64,000 nt of DNA from Plantactinospora mayteni. GTDB lineage: Bacteria > Actinomycetota > Actinomycetes > Mycobacteriales > Micromonosporaceae. The DNA is taken from contig NZ_BONX01000029.1 of NCBI RefSeq assembly GCF_016862935.1, positions 31,592-95,591 of the forward strand, given 5' to 3'. The notes under the pieces are model-generated. The model was given only the letters and a program-made list of their open reading frames with translations. It was not told the DNA's origin and did not search any database. The translations under genes and the position numbers were made by a program. Positions 57,575 through 64,000 of the stretch are shown here, piece by piece; position 1 is the first letter of the stretch, and every line of letters begins with the position of its first letter.

Positions 57575-60500
57575 TCAATCCGTCGGGCGATCTCCGGCGT
57601 CGGTCCGGGCCGCCGCCTCCTGGTCCCCGGCAGCGGTGCTCGAAGCGCCGTCACCCGAGACCTTAGCGCCGGGAGCGGCATCGCCAGCCGCAGCGGCGGC
57701 GTCCGGACCGGCGGCTCCGTCCGGGCTGGCAGTGGCCGCGTCCGGGCTGGCAGCTTCGTCCGGGCCGGCAGCGGCGGCGTCCGGGCTGGCAGTGGCCGCG
57801 CTCGGGCTGGCAGCTTCGTCCGGGTTGGCAGTGGCTGTGTCCGGGTTGGCAGCGGTGGTCGAAGCGGCGTCACCCGAGGCCGCAGCGCCACGAGCGGCGT
57901 CACCCGAAGCGGCGGTGGCCGGAGCGGCGTCGCCCGGAGCGGCGGGGGCTTCGTCCGGGCCGGCAGCGGCGGCGGGACCGGCGGCCGGCGCGGACGCGGC
58001 ACCGTCGGAACCCACCGGCTCGGCGCGGTCGGCACCGTCCGGCCCGGCCGGGGCGGTGCCGACAATCGGGTCGGTGTCGCCCTGGTCGGACCCGGTCGGC
58101 TCGGCGTCCGGCGTACTCGTCCCGGTCGCGACGGACTCGGCCAGCGTCGCCGCGCCCTCGCCGAACAGGCCCGGCAGGGTGGCGCTGTGGGCCGCACGCA
58201 GCTCCGGCAGGCCGATCGTGAACTGGTCCCGGATCTCCAGCTCGTTGCCGGCGGTGTCGGTGACCCCGATCAGGGTCCACGACACGCCCCGCTCGACGCA
58301 GAGCGCGGTGAACGCCTTCTCGTGCCCGCGCGGCACCGCCACCATCGCCCGGCCGGCCGACTCGCTGAACAGGAAGACGAACGGCATCGAGCCGGCGGTG
58401 AAGCCCTCCGGCAGGGCGATCCGGGCGCCGACACCGTGCCGGAGGCTGGACTCGACCAGCGCCTGGGCGAGGCCACCGTCGGAGAGGTCATGGGCGGAGC
58501 GCAGGTGCCCGACCCGGGCCGCCTCGGCGATCAGCTCGGCGAGGCTGCGCTCGGCCGCCAGGTTGACCTTCGGCGGTACCCCGCCGAGGTGCTCGTGGGT
58601 GACCCAGGCCCACTCGGAGCCGGAGAGCTCCAGCCGGGTCTCGCCGAGCAGGAAGATCAGGTCGTGGTCGTTCCCGGTGGTCCGGGCGAAGCCCATCGGC
58701 ACCCGCTCGGCGACGTCGTCCAGCACCCCGAGCACCCCGACGACCGGGGTGGGGTGGATCGCCGCCGCGCCCGTCTGGTTGTAGAAGCTGACGTTGCCAC
58801 CGGTGACCGGGATGCCCAGCTCGGCGCAGCCATCGGCGAGTCCGCGTACGGCCTCGGCGAACTGCCACATCACGCCCGGGTCCTCCGGCGAGCCGAAGTT
58901 GAGGCAGTCGGTCACCGCGACCGGCTTCGCGCCGGTCACCGCCACGTTCCGGTACGCCTCGGCGAGCGCCAGCTTCGCACCGTGGTACGGGTCGAGCCGG
59001 GTGTACCGGCCGTTGCCGTCGACCGAGATGGCGACGCCCAGCCCGGACCGCTCGTCGATCCGGATGACCCCGGCGTCCTCCGGCTGCGCCAGCACGGTGT
59101 TGCCGAGCACGTACCGGTCGTACTGCTCGGTGACCCAGGTCTTGTCGCAGAGGTTCGGCGAGGCGATCATCCGGAGCAGGGTCTCCCGGAGCGCCTCGGC
59201 GGTGGCCGGTCGGGGCAGCGTCTCGGCCCGGTCCGCCTGGAGCAGGATCAGGTCGGCCGGCTCCCGCATCGGGCGGGCGTAGACCGGGCCGTCGTCCACC
59301 AGCGACCCCGGTGGCACGTCGACCACGGTGTGCCCCTGCCAGGTGACCAGCAGCCGGCCCGGCCCGGAGCCCTCCGGGGCGCCGGTCACCTCGCCGATCG
59401 CGCTGGCTGGTACGCCCCACTTCTCGGCGATCCGGAGCACCGCGTCGAGCTTCTCCGGGGCGACGATCAGCAGCATCCGCTCCTGCGACTCGCTGGCCAG
59501 GATCTCGTGCGGCTGCATCGACGCCTCGCGCAGCTCCACCCGCTCCAGCCAGACCCGCATGCCGGTGCCGGCCGCGGCGGCGGTCTCGGTGAGCGCGCAG
59601 GTCAGCCCGGCGCCGCCGAGATCCTGGATGCCGACGACGAGCTGGGCGTCGTAAAGCTCCAGGCACGCCTCGATCAGCAGCTTCTCCATGAACGGGTCGC
59701 CGACCTGCACCGACGGGCGACGCTGCGCGCTGCCGTCGTCGAAGGTGGCGCTGGCCAGTACGGAGACTCCGCCGATGCCGTCCCGGCCGGTCTTGGCGCC
59801 GAGCAGCACCACGACGTTGCCCGGGCCGGCGGCGGCCTTGTTCTGCAACCGCTGCACCGGGAGTACCCCGAGGCAGAGCGCGTTGACCAGCGGGTTGCCC
59901 TGGTAGCAGGCGTCGAAGACGACCTCGCCGCCGATGTTTGGCAGCCCGAGCGAGTTGCCGTACGTGCCGATCCCGGCGACGACACCGGGGAGTACCCGGG
60001 CGGTGTCGGGGTGGTCGGCGGCGCCGAACCGCAGCGGGTCCATCACCGCGACCGGTCGGGCACCCATCGCCAGGATGTCCCGGACGATCCCGCCGACGCC
60101 GGTCGCCGCGCCCTGGTGCGGCTCGACGAAGCTCGGGTGGTTGTGCGACTCGACCTTGAAGGTCACCGCGAGCTGCTCGGAGATCTGGATCACCCCGGCG
60201 TTCTCGCCGATGCCGGCCAGCATCCGGTCGCTCGGCGGGGCCTTCTCGCCGAACTGCCGCAGGTGCACCTTGCTCGACTTGTAGGAGCAGTGCTCGCTCC
60301 ACATGATCGAGTACATCGCCAGCTCGGACTGGGTGGGGCGGCGGCGGAGGATCTGCCGGATCCGGTCGTACTCGTCGTCGCGCAGGCCCAGCTCGGCGTA
60401 GGGCTGGAGGTCGCCGGGGGTGGCCGTCGCGTTCGACACGGTGTCCAGGCCGCCGGGGTAGCCGTTCACCGGCAGCTCCGCGGCGCCGCCGCCGACCGGC

Positions 60501-60649
60501 ACCGCCTCAGCGGGTACCGGCGACTCCGGCGATGCCATCCTGGCCACCGCGTCGACGGCCGAGAGGGGTACCGGGGCGGGATCGGGTGCCGAGGGGTGGT
60601 CGGCGAGGGCGGGCTCTGGCTGGCCCATGACCTCACTCCGTTCGATCAT
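57575..60649 (-). CDS. purL: Phosphoribosylformylglycinamidine synthase subunit PurL with unusual extensions
   Basis: A 1024-residue protein; small-type PurL is normally about 740-780. Residues about 80-840 hold the enzyme: [48 protein letters not shown] and [16 protein letters not shown]. It forms FGAM together with PurQ and PurS. The first 75 residues are Pro/Ala-rich. The last 180 or so residues are a repetitive Ala/Pro/Asp/Ser tail (SPDAAA-type units), unknown in standard PurL. The start at 60649 overlaps purQ (ATGA); ATG 60628 with GGAGTGAGG is an alternative. Confidence 0.92.
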   Translation of the reverse strand: MIERSEVMGQPEPALADHPSAPDPAPVPLSAVDAVARMASPESPVPAEAVPVGGGAAELPVNGYPGGLDTVSNATATPGDLQPYAELGLRDDEYDRIRQILRRRPTQSELAMYSIMWSEHCSYKSSKVHLRQFGEKAPPSDRMLAGIGENAGVIQISEQLAVTFKVESHNHPSFVEPHQGAATGVGGIVRDILAMGARPVAVMDPLRFGAADHPDTARVLPGVVAGIGTYGNSLGLPNIGGEVVFDACYQGNPLVNALCLGVLPVQRLQNKAAAGPGNVVVLLGAKTGRDGIGGVSVLASATFDDGSAQRRPSVQVGDPFMEKLLIEACLELYDAQLVVGIQDLGGAGLTCALTETAAAAGTGMRVWLERVELREASMQPHEILASESQERMLLIVAPEKLDAVLRIAEKWGVPASAIGEVTGAPEGSGPGRLLVTWQGHTVVDVPPGSLVDDGPVYARPMREPADLILLQADRAETLPRPATAEALRETLLRMIASPNLCDKTWVTEQYDRYVLGNTVLAQPEDAGVIRIDERSGLGVAISVDGNGRYTRLDPYHGAKLALAEAYRNVAVTGAKPVAVTDCLNFGSPEDPGVMWQFAEAVRGLADGCAELGIPVTGGNVSFYNQTGAAAIHPTPVVGVLGVLDDVAERVPMGFARTTGNDHDLIFLLGETRLELSGSEWAWVTHEHLGGVPPKVNLAAERSLAELIAEAARVGHLRSAHDLSDGGLAQALVESSLRHGVGARIALPEGFTAGSMPFVFLFSESAGRAMVAVPRGHEKAFTALCVERGVSWTLIGVTDTAGNELEIRDQFTIGLPELRAAHSATLPGLFGEGAATLAESVATGTSTPDAEPTGSDQGDTDPIVGTAPAGPDGADRAEPVGSDGAASAPAAGPAAAAGPDEAPAAPGDAAPATAASGDAARGAAASGDAASTTAANPDTATANPDEAASPSAATASPDAAAAGPDEAASPDAATASPDGAAGPDAAAAAGDAAPGAKVSGDGASSTAAGDQEAAARTDAGDRPTD

Positions 60650-61329
60650 GCGGGCACTCCCGCGAGGTGCTTGAGGATCGACGTGAAGAAACCGAGCCCG
60701 TCGAGGGAGGGACCGGTCAGCGCCTCCACGGCGTGCTCCGGGTGCGGCATCAGCCCGACCACGTTGCCGGCCTCGTTGCTGATGCCCGCGATGTCCCGCA
60801 GTGAGCCGTTCGGGTTGCCGCCCAGATAGCGGGCCACGACCCGGCCGGTCGCCTCCAGCTCGTCGAGGGTGCGCTCGTCGGCGACGTAGCAGCCCTCGCC
60901 GTTCTTCACCGGGATCAGGATCTCCTGCCCAGGCTGGTACGCGTTGGTCCAGGCGGTGCCCGCCGACTCGATCCGCAGCACCTGGTCGCGGTTGCGGAAG
61001 TGCAGGTGCTGGTTGCGGGTCAGCGCGCCGGGCAGCAGGTGTGCCTCGCAGAGGATCTGGAACCCGTTGCAGATGCCGAGTACCGGCAGGCCGGCCCGGG
61101 CACCGGCGGCGATCGTCCCCATCACCGGGGCGAACCGGGCGATGGCGCCACAGCGCAGGTAGTCGCCGTAGGAGAAGCCACCGGGCAGCACCACGGCGTC
61201 GACGCCGTGCAGGTCAGGGTCGTCGTGCCAGAGCGACACCACCTCGGCGCCGGCGATCCGGGCGGCCCGGGCCGCGTCACGGTCGTCCAGCGATCCGGGG
61301 AACGTCACCACGCCGATCCGGGCGGTCAT
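60646..61329 (-). CDS. purQ: Phosphoribosylformylglycinamidine synthase subunit PurQ
   Basis: A 227-residue class I glutamine amidotransferase. It begins [20 protein letters not shown], the catalytic Cys is in [18 protein letters not shown], and the His/Glu pair is in MPHPEHAVE. It supplies ammonia to PurL. ATG at 61329 overlaps purS (ATGA, 61326-61329), and its stop overlaps purL. So purS, purQ and purL are translated as a coupled set. Confidence 0.95.
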   Translation of the reverse strand: MTARIGVVTFPGSLDDRDAARAARIAGAEVVSLWHDDPDLHGVDAVVLPGGFSYGDYLRCGAIARFAPVMGTIAAGARAGLPVLGICNGFQILCEAHLLPGALTRNQHLHFRNRDQVLRIESAGTAWTNAYQPGQEILIPVKNGEGCYVADERTLDELEATGRVVARYLGGNPNGSLRDIAGISNEAGNVVGLMPHPEHAVEALTGPSLDGLGFFTSILKHLAGVPA

Positions 61330-61589
61330 GGATTGCTCTCCCCGGCGTGGCCGGCATCGGCCACCCGGACCGAGAAGTCCTCGATCACCGGGTTGGCCAG
61401 CAGCTTGTCCGCGATCTCCCGAGCCCGGTCCAGGTCCGGCTGGCCGGTGAACTCGATCTCGATCCGCCGACCGATACGCACGGAGGACACGTCCGTGACT
61501 CCGAGCCTCGGCAGCGCATTCGCGACGGCCTGGCCCTGGGGATCGAGAATCTCCGGCTTGAGCATGACGTCGACGACGACGCGAGGCAC
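61326..61589 (-). CDS. purS: Phosphoribosylformylglycinamidine synthase subunit PurS
   Basis: An 87-residue protein: [20 protein letters not shown], then [19 protein letters not shown], the conserved PurS pattern. It bridges PurQ and PurL in the complex. GTG at 61589 is chosen because AGGAG lies eight bases upstream on the minus strand; the frame extends further but without family sequence. It is the first gene of the purS-purQ-purL operon. Confidence 0.94.
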   Translation of the reverse strand: MPRVVVDVMLKPEILDPQGQAVANALPRLGVTDVSSVRIGRRIEIEFTGQPDLDRAREIADKLLANPVIEDFSVRVADAGHAGESNP

Positions 61590-61944
61590 TGGGCACTCCT
61601 GACTGTGTACGCAGTTGGGTGCCGGCCCACGAAGGGGCGAGCGGAGCCAGCGTACCCGGCCGACCAGCCAGTTGATGCACGGGCCGGCGCGTCGATGCCC
61701 TGCGGGAACCCCCGGTGCCCGCCGGGTGCCTCCGGTGCACCCGGTCACCCGTCGGGGAGGGTCGGAAACCGACCGCAGAGGTTCACCCTTGTGAATAGGT
61801 GACGAACGGCTTAGCGTGTGGCGTCAAACGTCCGGTCCTCGACACCGAACGTTGACCGTCCGAATCCGTACGGCGGACATCCTCCCGCCTACGGCGGCTC
61901 AACCGACCCGGTGACCCCGGGTAACCCCCCGGAAGGAGCCCCCT
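61590..61944. other. Divergent promoter region of purS and the serine protease
   Basis: A 355-base stretch with no supported gene. TTCAC and GTGAA form a small dyad at 61782-61795. The AT-richer part at 61775-61830 is the likely promoter zone. Upstream of the protease a GGAAGGAG at 61931-61938 serves as ribosome binding site. Confidence 0.5.
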
Positions 61945-62625
61945 GTGCGTCTTCGCCGAACCCTGGTGATGCTCGCCACCGCACTGGCCGGCGCGCTCGT
62001 CGCGCCGTCCGTCGCCTCTGCCGCCCCGGTCACCCCCTTCATCATCGGTGGCGGCACCGTCTCCTCGGCCCCGTGGGCCGCGGCCGTGTTCAGCAACGGC
62101 TCGTTCACCTGCTCCGGCACCATCATCGCGGCCCGCTGGGTGCTCACCGCCCGGCACTGCGTCAGCGGCACGATGTCGGTGCGGGTCGGCAGCGTCAACC
62201 GGACCTCCGGCGGCGTCACCAGCGGCGTGTCCGCCAGCTACGCCCGCTACGACCTGGCGTTGCTCAACCTGTCCACCTCGATCAGCACCAGTTACATGCC
62301 CCTGTCCAGCAGCTACCCGCCGGTCAACTCCACCAACTCGATCTACGGGTGGGGCATGACCTGCTACAGCGGCTGCTCGGCGTCCACCACGCTGAAGACC
62401 GCCACCGTGCAGGTGACCAGCACGAACGTCACCGACGCGTACGGCGGGCGGGCGATCCGCAGCACCCGGGTCAACGGCAACGCCTGGCGCGGTGACTCCG
62501 GTGGCCCACAGGTCTACAACGGCGCCCAGGTGGGCGTCGCGTCCACCGCCGACGGCGTGAGCATCCAGAACTACGGCAGCGTCGCCTACAACCGTTCCTG
62601 GATCACCTCCGTCTCCGGCGTCTAG
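61945..62625 (+). CDS. Secreted trypsin-like serine protease (S1 family)
   Basis: A 226-residue protein. A signal peptide of about 27 residues (LVMLATALAGALVAPSVASA) is followed directly by the mature domain. The catalytic triad is visible: His in VLTARHC, Asp in RYDLALLNLS, and Ser in GDSGGPQVYN. Two more Cys residues (MTCYSGC) may form a disulfide. It is secreted by the Sec route and degrades extracellular protein. GTG at 61945 follows GGAAGGAG. The propeptide is very short. Nearest relatives would be streptogrisin- or trypsin-like enzymes of actinomycetes. Confidence 0.9.
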   Translation: MRLRRTLVMLATALAGALVAPSVASAAPVTPFIIGGGTVSSAPWAAAVFSNGSFTCSGTIIAARWVLTARHCVSGTMSVRVGSVNRTSGGVTSGVSASYARYDLALLNLSTSISTSYMPLSSSYPPVNSTNSIYGWGMTCYSGCSASTTLKTATVQVTSTNVTDAYGGRAIRSTRVNGNAWRGDSGGPQVYNGAQVGVASTADGVSIQNYGSVAYNRSWITSVSGV

Positions 62626-62852
62626 GCACCACTCCCACCCTCCTCAGGGGTATGGCGCGGACGTTCCAACTGCGATGGGACGTCCGCGCCGCGCCGTTTC
62701 CGTCAACTCCGCCAACTCCGCTCCGTTTGGCGGCGAGGGGACCGGTGTCGGGCTCCCGAGGCCCTTTCGCGGCAGCCGCGCCGTTTCGCAAACTGGAGCG
62801 ATGTGAACAGCCCTCGCAAAACGGCCGGCCCCGACTCTGCCAGCATCAGGTT

Positions 62853-63311
62853 GTGCTGGTCGTGACGACGGATCACCTACCGGGGTACGAGATCCGCGCA
62901 GTACTCGGCGAGGTCGTATCTTCCCAGGCCCGAACCCGGAACCCGTACCGGGAAGGCGTGAAGAACCTCCGTGGTGGCGCCTATGACCCCAAGGCGCCGG
63001 AGAACCTCACCCGCTGGCGTACCGACGCCGTGCAGAAGTTGGGTGAGGAAGCCACCCGGCTCGGCGCGAACGCGGTGATCGGGATGCGGTTCGACCACCG
63101 CGAGGTCGGCGAGATGTGGATGGAGCTGTGCGCCTACGGCACGGCGGTGGTCGCCGTCCGGCAGCCACCGGAGCATCCACCCGCCGACCAGCCGAAGGTC
63201 GCCGCCGAGACGGCGCACCTGGCGGAGCCGCTGGACTCCGGGGCAATCGCCGAGGCGCCCAGCGCGCCGGACCTCGGCAGCGCCGCCGGCACCCCGACAC
63301 CCCGGAACTGA
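62853..63311 (+). CDS. YbjQ/UPF0145-family protein
   Basis: A 152-residue protein starting VLVVTTDHLPGYEIRAVLGE, which is the conserved UPF0145 opening. The core runs to about residue 100, with LGANAVIGMRFDHREVGEM and ELCAYGTAVVAV. Members form pentamers and are of unknown function, sometimes linked with metal or stress response. The C-terminal 45 residues are Pro/Ala-rich and not part of the family. GTG at 62853 is preferred, since upstream sequence in the open frame is not family-like. Confidence 0.85.
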   Translation: MLVVTTDHLPGYEIRAVLGEVVSSQARTRNPYREGVKNLRGGAYDPKAPENLTRWRTDAVQKLGEEATRLGANAVIGMRFDHREVGEMWMELCAYGTAVVAVRQPPEHPPADQPKVAAETAHLAEPLDSGAIAEAPSAPDLGSAAGTPTPRN

Positions 63312-63319
63312 CGCCGGCC

Positions 63320-63844
63320 TCACCGGCGGTCCGGCTCTTCCTCGGGTACGCAGCGGAGCAGGATCCGCCGCGTCGAGCCCATGCCGTACCGGTCGACGTC
63401 GCTGGAGAGTTCCGCCACCTCACGCAGTACCGGCCCGATCGCCACCCCGGCCGCCGTCGCCTCCCGGCACAGCTCGGTGAGGTTCAGCAGTTCGTCACGG
63501 GTGTCGAGGCCCTGGTCGCGGGCCGAGATCAGCAGCAGTTGGCGCCGGAACCGCTCCGCCGTGTCGGCCGGGAACGACATCCCGACTCCCCACTGGAACG
63601 ACCGGTGATTCCGGAACAGCCCCCGGATCGCCGTACGCGTCGACTCGTCCCCTTCGGCGTACCGGGTGAGGAGCGCGGCCAGCACGACGGCCGCCTCGTC
63701 GGCGACACCGGCCTGCTCGGCTGCGGGTGGCTCCTCGAGCAGCCGGTCCGCCCATCCCGGGTCGGAGAGGTCGACGGGACGGTTGGCGATCGGCGCGATC
63801 GCGCGGTCCAGCCGGGACACCCGGGCGGCCAGGTCGTCGAGCAT
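63320..63844 (-). CDS. Hypothetical protein
   Basis: A 174-residue soluble protein, rich in Arg, Leu and Asp. It begins MLDDLAARVSRLDRAIAPIA if ATG at 63844 is used; an earlier start at 63871 adds nine residues. The middle contains RYAEGDESTRTAIRGLFRNH and SFQWGVGMSF; the end is basic-acidic (PEEEPDRR). No domain is recognised. It is convergent with the YbjQ-like gene across eight bases. Confidence 0.6.
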   Translation of the reverse strand: MLDDLAARVSRLDRAIAPIANRPVDLSDPGWADRLLEEPPAAEQAGVADEAAVVLAALLTRYAEGDESTRTAIRGLFRNHRSFQWGVGMSFPADTAERFRRQLLLISARDQGLDTRDELLNLTELCREATAAGVAIGPVLREVAELSSDVDRYGMGSTRRILLRCVPEEEPDRR

Positions 63845-63906
63845 GACCACAGTGTGCGGCCCGGCCGCCAACGGGCCGACGACTCGACGCGGCGGGCCAC
63901 CACCGC

Positions 63907-64000
63907 CGGCTCAGAGGACAGGCGGCTCAGAGGACAGGCGGCTCAGAGGACAGGCGGCTCAGAGGACAGGCGGCTCAGAGGACAGGCGGCTCAGAGGATC
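63907..64000. repeat. 16-bp tandem array at the right edge
   Basis: The unit CGGCTCAGAGGACAGG occurs five times exactly from 63907 and once partially to the window end. On the minus strand every unit contains TGA. It is not a CRISPR array because there are no spacers. It may continue beyond the window. Confidence 0.9.

Noticed and set aside
57506..60829. A 1107-codon plus-strand frame opposite purL
   Set aside because: It is antisense to a clear purL; the product is Arg/Gly/Pro-rich and family-free.
63907..64000. A CRISPR array
   Set aside because: The 16-bp units are contiguous with no spacers, and no cas genes are present.

Overview
The window is very GC-rich (by eye above 70%), with strong third-position G/C, many GTG starts and dense 1-4 base stop/start overlaps. 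Gene content (Tad/Flp pilus genes, bldC, valine dehydrogenase, a DUF3073 gene, small-type purL with separate purQ and purS, Excalibur proteins) points to a filamentous actinomycete. The style fits Micromonosporaceae (Micromonospora/Plantactinospora type). That placement is inferred from gene content, not from a search.

Layout. 1-6284: a Tad/Flp pilus operon on + (ATPase cut by the left edge, two TadB/TadC-type membrane proteins, a pilin-like small protein, three TadE/G-like pseudopilins, a LysM membrane protein). 6318-11890: single metabolic genes (Rieske protein, SDR, NTF2-like, DUF402, EamA exporter, crotonase, PPOX-fold protein). 12112-22101: a sugar locus made of a GH13 alpha-glucosidase and a LacI regulator on - and a three-gene carbohydrate ABC importer on +, with two flavoprotein genes lying between the halves. 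22138-26595: carotenoid cluster (phytoene synthase divergent from phytoene desaturase, IPP isomerase and a MerR/B12-type regulator). 26688-31663: deacetylase lipoprotein, tRNA-Glu, tRNA-Asp, tRNA-Phe, a HicB-like gene, an Excalibur protein and small unknowns. 31834-34516: an orphan binding lipoprotein whose lobes look circularly permuted, then two neighbouring proteins built of 13-residue Asp/Gly repeats. 34695-37707: TetR and MMPL exporter with a clear operator. 38064-46000: two giant FtsX-type permeases and two ABC ATPases in one translationally coupled operon.

46081-61589 is a conserved actinobacterial neighbourhood: bldC, an unknown protein, valine dehydrogenase, DUF3073, purM, purF, a sterol-carrier-like protein, a membrane protein with a long Gly/Tyr/Asp tail, a ComB-like phosphatase, and purL-purQ-purS. 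Between DUF3073 and purM sits a two-gene RiPP cassette: a radical SAM/SPASM maturase and a 79-residue precursor ending in repeated aromatic-X-Asn triplets, predicted to become a multi-cyclophane peptide. 61945-63844 holds a secreted trypsin-like protease, a YbjQ-like protein and an unknown. The window ends in a 16-bp tandem array.

The strongest leads are the RiPP cassette, the apparent circular permutation of the binding protein at 31834, the paired 13-residue-repeat proteins, the altered cobalamin-site residues of the carotenoid regulator, and short tandem duplications at the 3' ends of several unrelated genes, most of them including the stop codon.
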